In this document: one piece after another, positions 49,179 through 59,948 of the stretch
How the letters are laid out: every line of letters begins with the position of its first letter
Numbering within the stretch: position 1 is the stretch's first letter
Origin: Chrysophaeum taylorii
Lineage: Eukaryota; Sar; Pelagophyceae; Pelagomonadales; Pelagomonadaceae
Length of the DNA stretch: 64,000 nucleotides
Assembly: GCA_029834535.1 (NCBI GenBank)
Contig: JAQMWT010000360.1
Location: 124,001-188,000 of the forward strand
Direction of reading: 5' to 3'
Translations under genes and position numbers: made by a program
The notes under the pieces: model-generated
What the model was told of the DNA's origin: nothing
The model's input: only the letters and a program-made list of their open reading frames with translations
The model's database searches: none

Positions 49179-52100
49179 TAGGGTCGGATAAGAAAGCTCA
49201 AAACTAGGCCCTAGCCTACATTTCGAACACCAAACGAGAAACCCTCATTCAAAAGTGGATAGTCTCAGGCTATGTTTCAAACATAGCCTGCAAAATCACA
49301 AAATCGGCGTTCCGCCCATGGAATCGGCCGAAACGAGCAAAGAGTCGGCCCCGGGTCCTTCTGTAACCCCTGTGGACCCTTCGGTCCCGGCTGAGTTGAC
49401 GAAAGTGTCGAAAAAACCCGCTGCCAAACGTCAACGGCGAAAAAACCTCTTGAGGGGAGAGTGCGTGTGCTGCGTAGCGAGGCTCGACGCCGACGAGACG
49501 GCCAGGGGCCAGCCGCTCGACCTGGAGCGACTCCTGAATATCGAGGGCGAGCTGCCCGATAAGTTCTACGTGTGCTCGAAAATGTGCCGGGACGACTTCA
49601 CCCCGAGCAAGCTACACACGACGAAGGGCGCGAAGGCCGTTCTCGCCGGGATCTCCGCGTCGCTAACTAGGACTCTCAAGACAACCATCCGCAGCGGGGA
49701 CGAGGTCCTCATCGAGCACGACTTCTCGGCGGGGCACAACATCCAGGGCGGCAACGGCGTTGTCCTGGGCCTAATCTACAACAACACTGTGTGTCGGGTC
49801 GAGTCATACGACGTGGATTCAGCAGAGATCCGCGTCCCGTTCTCCCACGTCAAGGCCAAGCCCGACAAGGAGAACGACACCCCCGATTCGGCGACTACCA
49901 CCGGACGGCCAGCGCGTCCGACGCTTGGATCGAGTGGGTCATCGGTTATCTCCACACTGTCGTCGTCGTCGGACTCGAATGTGCGGATCTCGGAGCTCGA
50001 GAAGGAGGTGTCGAAACTCCGGAGCACGGTCGACAAGCTCACGGCGTGGAAGTACGAGGACGAGGTCCGGGATGCCGCACGTCGGGAGGCACGGCTCCAG
50101 GTCCGCATCGAACGCCACCAGGCCTCCAATGAGAAGCAGCGCGACCGCGAGGCTGCAGCGAGCCATCGACGAGCTCAACGCGACCAAGGCCCAGTCGAAC
50201 GAGGCGGCGAGAGGCTGCGGCGGCGGCCGAGTTTCGGGAGAGGAACCGACTGAAGAAATCGGACCCTCGGGCCATGCGACAACTCAAGAACAATTACGCC
50301 GCCCTCAACCAGGAAGCGAAGCAAATGGAGATAAAGCTCGCGGCTGCCGAGGACCGCGTCCAGGCCCGGGAGGAGGAGATCGAGCGGCTGCGGGAGCGGG
50401 TCGCGGTCCTCGAGAAGCAGAACGCCGAAGTGTGGGTACCGCGGAAGCCGTCCGGCAAGGGATCCGGCAAGGCACTCCGTGGGACTCGAAGCTCAGGGTG
50501 CTGTGTATGAAACTGCTCGCCTCGCGGGTTGCGCCTGCGGAAATCCCCGAGGTCCTGGTCTCGGTCGTCGAGGCGGTCGTTGGCCCGGAGCGAGTGCGCG
50601 ACATGGAGCTCCCGTCCGCACGCTTCATTCGCGACCTGCGCTCCGAGATGGGTGTCCTTCACGAGGCCGCCGTCGCCCTCGCCGTGGGATACGGTGACGT
50701 CGTCGACGCGGCGACGGACGCGTCGCCGCTCGACGGCAAGGAGATCGCGACTACCCAACTTCGCGTCACACGCGGCGGCGTGACGGAGAACTGGACGCCG
50801 CGAGCGAGATCTCCGACCAGAGCGCGCCTGGCGAGGCCAAGGCGATCAACGATCGGTTTGGTGACCTGAATCGAGCGCTCCAGCTCGTTAATCAAGTTTA
50901 CCAGGAGCTCTACGGAGCCGACGCTGCTGCGGAGGCGCTCCCGGCCGCCGGCAGCGCCGCGTGCAGAATCTCGCCGGCCGGGCCATCGTTACCGACAACG
51001 CCTCCGCCGCCATCGCATCGGTCCGCGAGCTCCAGGAGCATGTCCTCGCGGCGGTGCAGAAGGAGATCGGGGAAGAGCTGTGGAATTTGATGACGCAAGA
51101 CGAGCGCGACGCGAAGACTCGTGTCTTTCACGGGAACTGCCAGCGACATCTCGGTGCGTCGTGCCGTCCCACCAGCAATTTGTTGAGCAGGCAACACGGC
51201 TCGACGGCGGCGCCGCCGAGGAGGCCAAGATGCTCGACACGCTGCTGAAGGATAGCATCGAGAGCTCGGAGGCGAAGCACCTGCGCCTCACCGGCGAGTT
51301 GAACAAGGTCATTCATGCCTTGTCCAAGTGTATCGGCGAGGGCGTGGATCGCTACGGGAAGGGCTTCGGGACCCCTCTCCGGGCATTCCTCGAGGAGAAG
51401 CACCCGTCGGAGCTCTACCTCACGCTCGGCCGCACGGACAAGGGGACGCGGCAGGACGCGTGCACCAACGCGGCCTGGGTCATCTTCCACAACCTCCCGT
51501 TTCTCGTCGAGTTCCTCGAGAACGCGAGCTACGCGCCGCAGAACATCCTCAGGAACAACCTCTTCTCGACCTTGTCCTCGCAGGAGGTCGCCGGAGCCAT
51601 TCGAGCCCGAGCGATCATCGACGACAAGCTCACGGTGCCTTTCCGATTTTTCGCCGGACGCCCTCGAGGGTCGGTCGGTTCTCGACATGGCGGGCGTTCT
51701 CGAGAGAGTGCATGCCTTCTTCCAAGTCTGCCAAGATAATCCACAACTCGCTGCGACCGCCGGTTACGAGGCCTTCGACACTGAGATCGCCACCTACGCC
51801 CAGTTCCTCGAGACGCGGGCCGGGTCGGCGAAGCTGTCCGTCGACGGCCAGTCCACGATCCGCGACGTCGCGGCCGTTCGGGCGCGGCTCTACGCTCCGA
51901 CTGACACCAATGATCCAGAGGCCAAGACCATGCTCGACGCGCCCGGGCCTGGGGCCGCATGCGCCGCACGTTCGAGGGGGCAGTCTATGCGCTACGTCGG
52001 CGACGGCGACCTCGCGGCGGTCAACCAGACGTCGGAGCTCCGGAGGGCCTTCGACGGCGCGCGGCGGAACTCGAACGAGGTCGAAGGCGAGTTTGGCGTA

Positions 52101-53676
52101 TTGAAGTATTACAACGCCTCCTACGTCAACATGAGCGTCGTGAACTGCGTCGGGGTCGTCGCGTGCCAACGGGACCACATGTTCGACCGGGCCGCCACGA
52201 GTTTGACGACCAAGCGCCGGCGACGCGTCGCCGACGAGGTCGCTGGTCGAACGACGACGAAGGCTCGAATGCGCGATCGAGTTGGTGGAGGACGTCTCGC
52301 CACGCTCGGCGACGACTTTCGAGGAGTGTTGATGGAGGCGGCTCGTCGTGGTCGGCAGAACCACAAGGAGCAGGCTGCGCGCGGAGGCGGCGAAGGAGCA
52401 CCATCGCCGTCGCGCCGCCGCGTTCGTCGAGAAGGCCCTCGAGCGCCAGGTGAACGACTACGCCAAGGCCCAGGAGGCCATGAAAGTCAAGCCTGTCGTC
52501 GACGAGCAGGCCATCGTCGGGAGGACCCTGCTCTCGACGGTCAAGAAGCGACTTGATGCGGCACTTAAGCAGATCTCGAGCGACGCTGCGCGGTCGAAGG
52601 TCCTCAAGGAGAACATCGACAGGTACGTCGTCGGCATGGGCATGGGCGACCTCAAACCCAAGTCCTACACCTCGGGCAAGGACCCGACGATCGGCTCGGC
52701 CGGTTCCAAGGCCAACATCGAATTCCTCACCGCGCACCTCGAGTACGTCTACGAGCAGATCAAGACCAACTCCCGCGAGTTGGTCGCCGAGGCGGTAGTC
52801 CCGGGCGAGCGCCGACGGCAGCTGCCAGTGCTCGGGACCGCGACGGCCCAGCGTCTCGAACTCGACGCGAGGCGGCACTTGAGCGTTGACGAGCTCAAGG
52901 CCAAGGTTGAGGAGTGCCGCGCCTTTCGCCATCCGAGGAAGCGGACGCGGACAACGAGTGGCCGCTCGAAGCTACCGACGATTGACGTGGCGTTGGTCGG
53001 GTCACGCGTCGAGGTTCTCTGGGAGTTGTCGGGGCACCCGGGCTGCTACTGGATGCCCGGCACCATCGAGGCGGTATCCGACGAGAACTCTAAGGACGGT
53101 CGCAAGAAACTCGGGCTGGGTTGGATCTTCGTTTCCTATGACGACGGTTTCAGCGGGTGGCTCCTCGCGAACCGCCCCACCTTCTTCAACGGCTCCAAGC
53201 CGGCTTCCTGGCGCTTCGTGTCCGAGGACAACGAATACGACGACGACGAGGAGGAGGAGGAGGAGGAGGAGGAGGACGCGATGGGCGTCGACGACGACGA
53301 CTACGCATAGCTGCGTTCGCGGGCCCCGACGCCGGTCTCCCGAGGACGCCCGGAAAGACGAGGACACTAGAACTGGCCCCAGCGAACAAAAGGCGCCGTC
53401 TAAACGCCCACACGACCCTCATTGGGCCTACGGACATTCCCGATGCGCCGGTTGTTGTATTGGGCCGATGGCGTCGTGCAGAGTAGAGCCACCTAGGCCC
53501 CGCCTCCACCGAGGCGCCAAAATACCTCACTCCCAAGTAGATTCGCCAAATCGGCAGCTACGGACTTCGTTCCAAGATAAAATCGGCACCATTTTGGGTC
53601 AACTTGGCGACGGAAAAAAGCCCGCCAATCCTTGGGGTTTTCCGGCGCGGGACCCCGAGTTCCTTATCCGACCCTA
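49179..53676 (+). mobile_element. DDE-type DNA transposon with terminal inverted repeats
   Basis: About 4.5 kb bounded by 17-bp inverted repeats with one mismatch: TAGGGTCGGATAAGAAA at 49179-49195 and the reverse complement of TAGGGTCGGATAAGGAA at 53660-53676. The outer TA may be a TA target duplication. The same termini bound the MITE at 9123-9375. The interior holds one long frameshifted transposase-like gene. I cannot assign it to a named superfamily. Confidence 0.78.
49318..53310 (+). pseudogene. Transposase-like gene with multiple frameshifts
   Basis: From the ATG at 49318 about 1300 codons of one protein can be followed, but the frame changes at least seven times (near 50130, 50210, 50460, 50790, 50950, 51150, 51660 and 52380) and few stops are met. 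In order: a Cys finger region (CVCCVARLD, then YVCSKMCRDDF); an SH3-like segment (GDEVLIEHDFSAGHN); a long coiled coil; VDAATDAS at about 50702 (candidate first Asp); VTDNASAA at about 50988 (candidate second Asp), then FHGNCQRHL; a helical domain; NEVEGEFGVLKYY at about 52075 (candidate Glu); another coil; and a Tudor-like end (SRVEVLW, then VSYDDGFSGW) before a poly-Glu/Asp tail. Function of the intact form: cut-and-paste DNA transposition. Confidence 0.68.
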
Positions 53677-54729
53677 CCAACCCCTCTTTTCTGACCCCAG
53701 TGACCCTATTCCCGCGCGCCATGGCGCTGGGATTAGCCAACGCCCCATGCATCGGGCTGGCCTCTCGTTCATTAGCTAGCTTGCATTTGCGTTGATGGAA
53801 CACGCAGCTCGACAACTCGCATTCTCTCTACTTCTGCACACCGACCGACTGGCTGTTTTTTGTCAGTTTGTCGACATCGAAAAACTGCCCCTCGTGAGCC
53901 AAAGCGGGGGACACTACCACGGAGCGTGCTTTCTTTCATCTAGGCGTGTGGTGGGTTCGTGCGCTGCGTTTTAAACTTGCCGTCCTCGCGCTTTTTTTGT
54001 AGCTCCGAGCGTATGCCGATACGTTCCCGTGATTGGGCACGCATCACCAAGGAAAATGCGGATAGCAATCGCATTTTGATGTCCAATTTCGTGGCGCCAA
54101 CAAACGCCACCTCGCTGTCGTCGATAGTCCGGGAGCGTGCGTAGATCAGCCTCGTGCCGCCCGTATCGATTTGATTTCTTCGCGTTGCCGCGAACCACAG
54201 CAGCGACGAAATTTCATTTCTCGAGCGGCATCCACACTCTCCGCTGACCGCGCGCGACTCCTGCCTGACGAAAAAACAACAGAGGCACCGAGCAACGAGA
54301 GCCTCAAAACAATCGGCAGAGCTGGCGCGCTCGAGACGTACTCGAGGCTCCTTGCGAGCCAAAACGGAGCTTCCCAGTAGAGTACCGCCGCATCGCTAAA
54401 TAGTTCTAGAAGACATCAGTTCCCGCGCGCGACAGTGACCATCGACGAGCCTCGCGTCTAGAGAGTTCGACGATATTTTGTGCGTCCTCGCGTCAGACTT
54501 CTTACACTGTGCGACCGTCGTCTCCGTCGCCGCTGCGAACAGGCAAAAGTGTTGTTGTGATGCACGTCTCCTGAGATGACGTCATCGAAGCTGTACAAGC
54601 TGGCGCTTCAACTTCAAAGGAAGCGTGGTCAGCTTTGGGTTCGGGAGTTGAAGTCATCTGCTGTTCTTCAAGCTTCAACCATCTGCCGATTAAATTAAAA
54701 AGGAAGCACGCCAGAAAGCACTGAAGAAG
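53677..54729. other. Intergenic, about 1 kb
   Basis: No supported gene. A 140-codon minus-strand frame (53940-54362) is Arg-rich with no recognisable domain. Confidence 0.45.
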
Positions 54730-54930
54730 ATGATGGGTCTTGGTCTCCCGCTGTATGGGCCGTCGCCGTCGTACGGCATGGAGAGGTTAAAACGCGACCA
54801 CTCGGCGCAGCTTCCGACGCTCGCTTCGTTGTGCTTCGAGAGCAAAATCGACAGCTCGCCCGACGAGAACGAAGCGCCCGCCCCCGCGCGCAACATTGCA
54901 ACACAGCCCACGCCCATCACCTTGGAGTAG
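54730..54930 (+). CDS. Short paralogue or truncated relative of the 57.9/59.9-kb family
   Basis: 66 residues from the ATG at 54730. Its start, MMGLGLPLYGPSPS, closely matches MIGLGPPLYGPSTC of the protein at 59949, and both are preceded by AAGAAG and followed within 25 residues by a LCFE/ACFE motif. After residue 40 similarity stops and the frame ends. Either a truncated duplicate or a small gene using the same N-terminus. Function unknown. Confidence 0.42.
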   Translation: MMGLGLPLYGPSPSYGMERLKRDHSAQLPTLASLCFESKIDSSPDENEAPAPARNIATQPTPITLE

Positions 54931-55752
54931 GGCCAACTAGGCTGTGGTGTCGAGACGACGGCCGACGCCTACCAGGAATAATCATCAATCAACTCCTTAA
55001 TTCAAAGGAACAGCAGCAGCAAGACTTAAACCGTAGTTTGGGCCGCGCCCAGAGCACCCACTGTAACTTGGGTTGTTATAATATAAACTCCCAAGAGAAA
55101 GAAGGACGTGAGTGGTCTTGCGGCGTCGCCACAGACGGAGCACCCCACCTACCTCAGTGCGGTTTGAATCGGTCCGTACGTGCGTACCTTGCGTCGTCGG
55201 AGATGGACACCCGGGACCAGAGCAAAGTTCCCCCGCGACAAGAGAAAGTTCGTGGTCGGAAGCTAGGGTAATTCATGGAGCGATGGTAAGCCCCGGGGGG
55301 GGGGGGCAAAAAGAGAGCCTCATCACGCCGCGGACGTACGTTCGCCTGCGACGTCCTGCAGGACGCAAGCGGCCTGGGTTGTGCTGGCCGAGGCTGCGAC
55401 GCAGCCTGTGAGGGCGTAGCAGCCTGACGACCCAGATTGTGGGTTGGGCGCTTGCCGCCACCCACGCCGGCGTAGCCGGATGGACGGTATGGTAAAGCCA
55501 GGTAGACGCTGCTCAAGATTGTGAACGTGGTCTGCCAAAAGTGATTGCGTATTAGCGTGTTTAGTGCGCAGGTGTATCGTATCCAGCGACATGCTTACGT
55601 GGAGGCGGGCGTCTCGAGAGTCCTCGCTCGCTAGAACAGCGCGGACAACCTCGACGACGAAGAACACAAGGACGACACGCTGTCCACTCTCCCTTTTTGT
55701 CTGTCGACGGGACCTTTCGACAGAACAAAGAGGATGCCACGACGCCCCCTCG
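54931..55752. other. Intergenic, about 820 bp
   Basis: Contains a G9 run near 55296-55305. No supported gene. Confidence 0.5.
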
Positions 55753-56418
55753 TCACGGGCGGCTCGTAACGTCGGCGATTCGGAGCTTGAGCCGCTCCGC
55801 CGCTTTGAGGTCGGCGTCGGGGGCAAGCGCGAGGTAGGCGTCGAAGGCGTCGACGGCTTTGGCGTGGAAGGCGAGGGCGTCGGAGACGTCGGTCTGTTGC
55901 TCGAGGATGAGGTAGTCGAGCTCGCTTCGTAGCTGCTCGATATTATCGAGAGCGTCGTTGCGGTGGAGGTACTGGATTGTTTGTTGGTTCGAGGGCGGCG
56001 TGCCCCCGAGCAAGTAGACGTTGGCTCTGTCGGGGTCCGAGTAATAGATGTTGTCCGAGTATGCGTTGAACGTCCGTTTAAACGACTGTTTGTCGAAGGG
56101 CGGTAGTCCTAACGTCTCGGCAATCGTGCGCCACTCGGACGGCCCACCTTGGGCGATGGCAGGTCTCAGCGCCTTGAAGGCATCCGAAAGGACGACGATC
56201 CGCGCGAGTCGCGATGCCGGGGAAGACCTCTCGTTCGGGTCAGCCAATTCGTTGTACCTGTCGTCCGCGTCGAGCTGCCGTTGGATGCGGAGCAGTTCGA
56301 GGGGTCGTGACGTCAGGATATTTGATCCTCGAGATCCTTCGTCGAGTCGCGGGAACTGGTCCAGCGGAACGCTGGCGGCGAGGAGACTCAACACTTCCAG
56401 CCGTGTTGCTAGCACCAT
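55753..56418 (-). CDS. Putative plastid (thylakoid lumen) helical protein
   Basis: 221 residues from the ATG at 56418 (an upstream in-frame ATG at 56547 overlaps the FKBP stop and would add 43 residues). Residues 1-18 (MVLATRLEVLSLLAASVP) resemble a signal peptide. The rest is mainly helical: LELLRIQRQLDADDRYNELA, SRLARIVVLSDAFKALRP, then FNAYSDNIYYSDPDRANVYL and IEQLRSELDYLILEQQ, ending in an Ala-rich helix. The pattern of helices with a conserved YYSDPDRAN block is reminiscent of lumenal PsbQ-like proteins, but I cannot confirm it. It lies directly downstream of an FKBP on the same strand. Confidence 0.62.
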   Translation of the reverse strand: MVLATRLEVLSLLAASVPLDQFPRLDEGSRGSNILTSRPLELLRIQRQLDADDRYNELADPNERSSPASRLARIVVLSDAFKALRPAIAQGGPSEWRTIAETLGLPPFDKQSFKRTFNAYSDNIYYSDPDRANVYLLGGTPPSNQQTIQYLHRNDALDNIEQLRSELDYLILEQQTDVSDALAFHAKAVDAFDAYLALAPDADLKAAERLKLRIADVTSRP

Positions 56419-56546
56419 AAGTAGTAAGGATAAACCCTGAAAAAAAACGAGGGTTAGGGTTGGTTTACTGCGAGCTTGGGATCGTCCCTCCCTCGCCGTG
56501 GGCACCCACGCATGGCATACTTTCCGTTCTACAAGGAGGCGGCGCA

Positions 56547-57017
56547 TCAGAACAAGTTTAAGCCAAAGGCGCCCTGCGACAGTTTGATGCTGCGGAGACG
56601 GACTTGGAAATAGAGCGTGGTGTCGGGCGGAATGATCGTTCCGGCGCGTTCGCCATCTTTGGGGTAGCCGGTTCGGCCATACCCAAGTTCGGGGGGCACG
56701 ACGATCCGTCGTGTTCCCCCGACCCGCATCCCCACCAGAGCCTCTTCGAGGCCCGAGATGATCGCGCCCTGTCCGAGTGGCACGATGTACGGCCCCTTGA
56801 CGTCAGCGAATTGGGTTCCGTCGAAACCGCCGACCCACCCCTGGAAATCGATCGAAACCTTCGCGTCGGCTTTCACGGTGTCCCCGGTGCCGACCTTGAT
56901 GTCCTCGACCTCCACGCTTTTCGCGCCGACCAAGGATGTCGGTGCGATCAACCGGCTCGGCACCTGCACGACCAGATCGCGCCGAGGGACGATGAGCCCT
57001 AGAAAAAGCAACATCAT
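56547..57017 (-). CDS. FKBP-type peptidyl-prolyl isomerase, probably plastid lumen
   Basis: 156 residues from the ATG at 57017 (a TTG just upstream ignored). The N-terminus is hydrophobic (MMLLFLGLIV), then PRRDLVVQV, so a targeting signal with a possible twin-arginine motif. The FKBP domain covers about 40-148: VKADAKVSIDFQGWVGGFDG, then GPYIVPLGQGAIISGLEEAL, GGTRRIVVPPELGYG and TTLYFQVRLRSI. The family speeds cis-trans isomerisation of prolyl bonds during folding. It is followed on the same strand by a second predicted lumenal protein. Confidence 0.92.
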   Translation of the reverse strand: MMLLFLGLIVPRRDLVVQVPSRLIAPTSLVGAKSVEVEDIKVGTGDTVKADAKVSIDFQGWVGGFDGTQFADVKGPYIVPLGQGAIISGLEEALVGMRVGGTRRIVVPPELGYGRTGYPKDGERAGTIIPPDTTLYFQVRLRSIKLSQGAFGLNLF

Positions 57018-57891
57018 CTTCAACCAGATATTTGATATCCAACGGTCCTTAAAACCAATTGCACCACCGCGAGTGTTTTTGATTGGTTAATAAGTTTCCG
57101 TACCCATCCGCAGAAGACGTAATCCGGCCAGCGCCTTGGCGGCACAAACAAACAAGGTTTCGAGCGCCCGCGACATAGCGATTGTTGTTGGAGTAACGAC
57201 GACGACGCAGTGGACTGACGTCATCATCTTAAGCTCTGTCGACAATCGCGACGAGAGGTCGCGCGGCAGCGGCGGAATTACTCGGTGAGCCAGCCGCGCT
57301 GCGAGGTCAACCTCAAAATACTGGGACAAAATCACCGCGGCCGATCTGTGGTGGTGGTGAAGGTTGCGTTTGCATTGAGTTGACCATATCGCGAGAGGCG
57401 ACGAGAGATACCCCCCTTCCGCAGGACACACGAAGAAGAAGAAGAAGAAGAAGAAGGAGATTGGCCCAACATTGACGCAACACCTGGAAGTTCGAGAATC
57501 GACGAGACCCATACCCATGAACTGCGGGATATCTATGCGGAGCACGTCGGAACCACGCGCGAGCAGCCATCGCACGACGTCGACCCGCAAGGTGCATGAA
57601 TTTGTGTTGTTCTGCACGGTTTTCAGCAATGGTTGAGAATTCATTTGACGTGTGTAGATGGTTATTTATTTATTTATTGGGCGGGTGAGGTATCGGATCG
57701 AGTGTGGATACAAAAAGTCGAATAAACTTGAGCAGTTGCGCTTCTCGAGAACCCACTCTCTCTCTAGAGCTTTTGGATCAATCGAGGCATCCATCTAGTC
57801 TCTCTAAGGTCCGTCCCTTTTAAAACTCTAGAGAAAGATAGAAAAAAAGGTTGTGGCAATAAAATTTCACACGACTATCGTCGTATCGTAG
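57018..57891. other. Intergenic, about 870 bp
   Basis: A 186-codon minus-strand frame (57087-57644) contains poly-Phe from a (GAA)n run and is not convincing. A (TTTA)n stretch lies near 57663-57680. Confidence 0.5.
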
Positions 57892-59118
57892 ATGTGGTGC
57901 GGCAGCTGCGAGTGCTCTGGGAGCGCGCTGCTCTCCCGAGGCGAGGCGAAGCGTCCCGAGGCACTGAGTTCGTTTCTCGAGGGGGCGATGACGCCGTGCA
58001 CGCTGCTGGACCTCGGTCGCACGAAAAACGGAAGCGTTCTGCGCGTTCCCGAGCACGGATTCGTGCGGGAGCTAGGGTCGTTCGAGCGCAAGATCCGAGG
58101 AAGGTACGAGACCCCCAGGCTCCAGGGGTATCGGGTGCCGCCCTACGTCGCGGTGAGGAGGCGCGGGCCGACGCACCTGTGGTTCACGACGAACGTCGAA
58201 CTCGAGGAGCGGGGCATCGCGGGAGCACGCTTGGATTTTCCGACGTGGGCGGTCGAGGAAGGTTCGGTGCTCGAGGAAGTTCGGGTGGCCGAGGTCGTGC
58301 TCGAAATCAAGAGGATCGAGTGGTTTGATCTGGACCCCTTGTTGCGGGGGATGTTGTTCGAAGGGGCGAAGGGCGCGGTCGACTGGGAGGGCATCTACCG
58401 CAAATTCGGTCGCGACGTGTGCGCCCGACTGTTGGTTGGCGGCCAGTACAGGTACCGGATGGACCGCCGCGAGGAAGTCGCGGCGGAGATGTTTCCGATT
58501 CCTGGGAACGGCGCGAGTGCGCCACCGCACGAAGTGAAAAGCGCGTGGCGGCGCCGCGCTCAGTCTAAACCTCTGCCTCTCGCCGTCCTGGCGACCGTGC
58601 GCGTCGAGGCTATCGTGCTCAGGGCGTTCGAGTCCCTGTTACGAATGTGGCACGAAATTCAGGCTCACGAGGGGGATTTGACCACGGCGGCCTTGGGGAA
58701 TGTCTTTGGAAATTTTGCGACAAAATTAGAAATGCGAGCGTACGCGAATTCGCTCGAGCAGCACGTCAAAGACCTTTCCTGCGAAGAAGAAGAAGATGGC
58801 GAGGAGGAGGAGGGGGGTGTTGGTGCTTCCGACGCAGGCCTCTCGATCATGAATCCCATCACTTCGGCCAGCTTCGCCGAGGACGAAAGGACCGACGAAG
58901 AAGAAGATGATGATGATGATGGTTCATCTTCCAAGGCGGAACGTGCCGCCGGGAAGCGCGCGAAGAAGATAAGGTGGTGGCACCCCCGATGGCGTCGCCG
59001 CCGCCGCCGGTGGTCTACCAAGTCGACGACACCCTCGAATACCTGGTGGCACTCCTTCTCGAGCCCCGTCGAAAGACCCCGACGACAAAAAATTCGTCGG
59101 CGGCGTCGTCGTCGGTAA
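57892..59118 (+). CDS. Unknown protein, founder of a local paralogous family
   Basis: 408 residues from the ATG at 57892. It begins with MWCGSCECSGSALL, then a globular part with VPPYVAVRRRG, VVLEIKRIEWFDLDPLLRG, YRKFGRDVCARL and VRVEAIVLRAFESL; each has a counterpart in the protein at 59949. An acidic stretch (about 300-345) and a very Arg-rich tail follow. The tail is suspect: from about 58974 another frame gives a better sequence (APPMASPPPPVVYQVDDTLE), so a frameshift or intron may lie near 58960. No known domain. It stops 18 bp before the end of the convergent methyltransferase gene. Confidence 0.65.
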   Translation: MWCGSCECSGSALLSRGEAKRPEALSSFLEGAMTPCTLLDLGRTKNGSVLRVPEHGFVRELGSFERKIRGRYETPRLQGYRVPPYVAVRRRGPTHLWFTTNVELEERGIAGARLDFPTWAVEEGSVLEEVRVAEVVLEIKRIEWFDLDPLLRGMLFEGAKGAVDWEGIYRKFGRDVCARLLVGGQYRYRMDRREEVAAEMFPIPGNGASAPPHEVKSAWRRRAQSKPLPLAVLATVRVEAIVLRAFESLLRMWHEIQAHEGDLTTAALGNVFGNFATKLEMRAYANSLEQHVKDLSCEEEEDGEEEEGGVGASDAGLSIMNPITSASFAEDERTDEEEDDDDDGSSSKAERAAGKRAKKIRWWHPRWRRRRRRWSTKSTTPSNTWWHSFSSPVERPRRQKIRRRRRRR

Positions 59119-59136
59119 TGAATGCGTTTATCCCCA

Positions 59137-59862
59137 CTACCACCACCGCGGCGTGGAGTGTAGTTGTAGTTGTAGTTGTCGTCGTCGTCGCAGGATATAG
59201 AGGCGCTCTCGACCACCGGGGAAGGGATCAAGGTCGATCTGGTCGAGGAGCTCGAAATCGCGGGCGAGGCAGTCAAAGAAGTCGGGCGAGGCGTTGGCGC
59301 CGCCCCGCGGTTCGCCCACGTAAATCACGAGGTCTCCTAATTTAAAGCGGTTTAGGCAGTCGAGCGCGAAGGGTCCGGGTTCGGGGTACACGAGGAGCAG
59401 GTCGCCGCGCGTCGACGAAAGCACCTCCGGCGAACCCCGCTCGACCGCCGCGACCATGCGGTCCGCGGGAAGGGCCGAAAAATCGTCAAAGCCTCGAGCG
59501 TTCACCCCGGCGGCGCGCAGCGCGGCGACCCAGTGACCGTTTCCCGCGCCGAGCTCGACGACTCGGCGCGTTCGTGCCGCGACGAGAGAAATTGCGTCGG
59601 GCGTCGCCCGCGTGCACCCGTGCGCTGCGATGTACTCTCCGAGACCCCGGTGCCCCATCAAGCCCTCCGTCGCCGCCGCGATGCGGGATTTTGTCGCTTC
59701 GCAGCGCGAGGTAGGCGGGCAGCAGTCCCTCCGATACCCATCCTGGACAGACCGCAGGTACTCCCGCGTCCGCCTCTCGCGGTCCCGCCGCTCGGCGAAC
59801 ACGGTCTCGTCGCTAGCGCTCGCCGCAAAGGCGTCGCCGCCGCACGCCAATCCCCGCAGCAT
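59137..59862 (-). CDS. SAM-dependent methyltransferase-like protein
   Basis: 241 residues from the ATG at 59862. After an Arg-rich helical start (about 25-80), a class I methyltransferase signature appears: RRVVELGAGNGHWVAALRAAG (motif I region) with ARGFDDF after strand 2, then DLLLVYPEPGPF (motif IV position) and LGDLVIYVGEPRGG. The family transfers methyl groups from S-adenosylmethionine; the substrate is not evident. The last 17 residues are low-complexity (RRRRQLQLQLHS). It lies between two paralogous unknown genes and points toward the first. Confidence 0.76.
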   Translation of the reverse strand: MLRGLACGGDAFAASASDETVFAERRDRERRTREYLRSVQDGYRRDCCPPTSRCEATKSRIAAATEGLMGHRGLGEYIAAHGCTRATPDAISLVAARTRRVVELGAGNGHWVAALRAAGVNARGFDDFSALPADRMVAAVERGSPEVLSSTRGDLLLVYPEPGPFALDCLNRFKLGDLVIYVGEPRGGANASPDFFDCLARDFELLDQIDLDPFPGGRERLYILRRRRQLQLQLHSTPRWW

Positions 59863-59948
59863 GATGACCTTTATAACAACTCTGTAATTTATTTTCCTCC
59901 CACCACGGGGCAGAATTGAGTTGCATATCCCTTGAATTCTTCAAGAAG

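Noticed and set aside
49318-53310. Frame changes as introns of a live gene
   Set aside because: The protein sense continues directly across each shift without a gap that could hold an intron, so small indels fit better.
56445-56462. Telomere-like TTAGGG pair
   Set aside because: Only two units within an intergenic tract between two genes; not a telomere or a clear interstitial array.
57087-57644. Minus-strand frame with an ankyrin-like VVRWLLARGSDV
   Set aside because: A single short resemblance and a poly-Phe run from a (GAA)n microsatellite; not enough for a gene or pseudogene.
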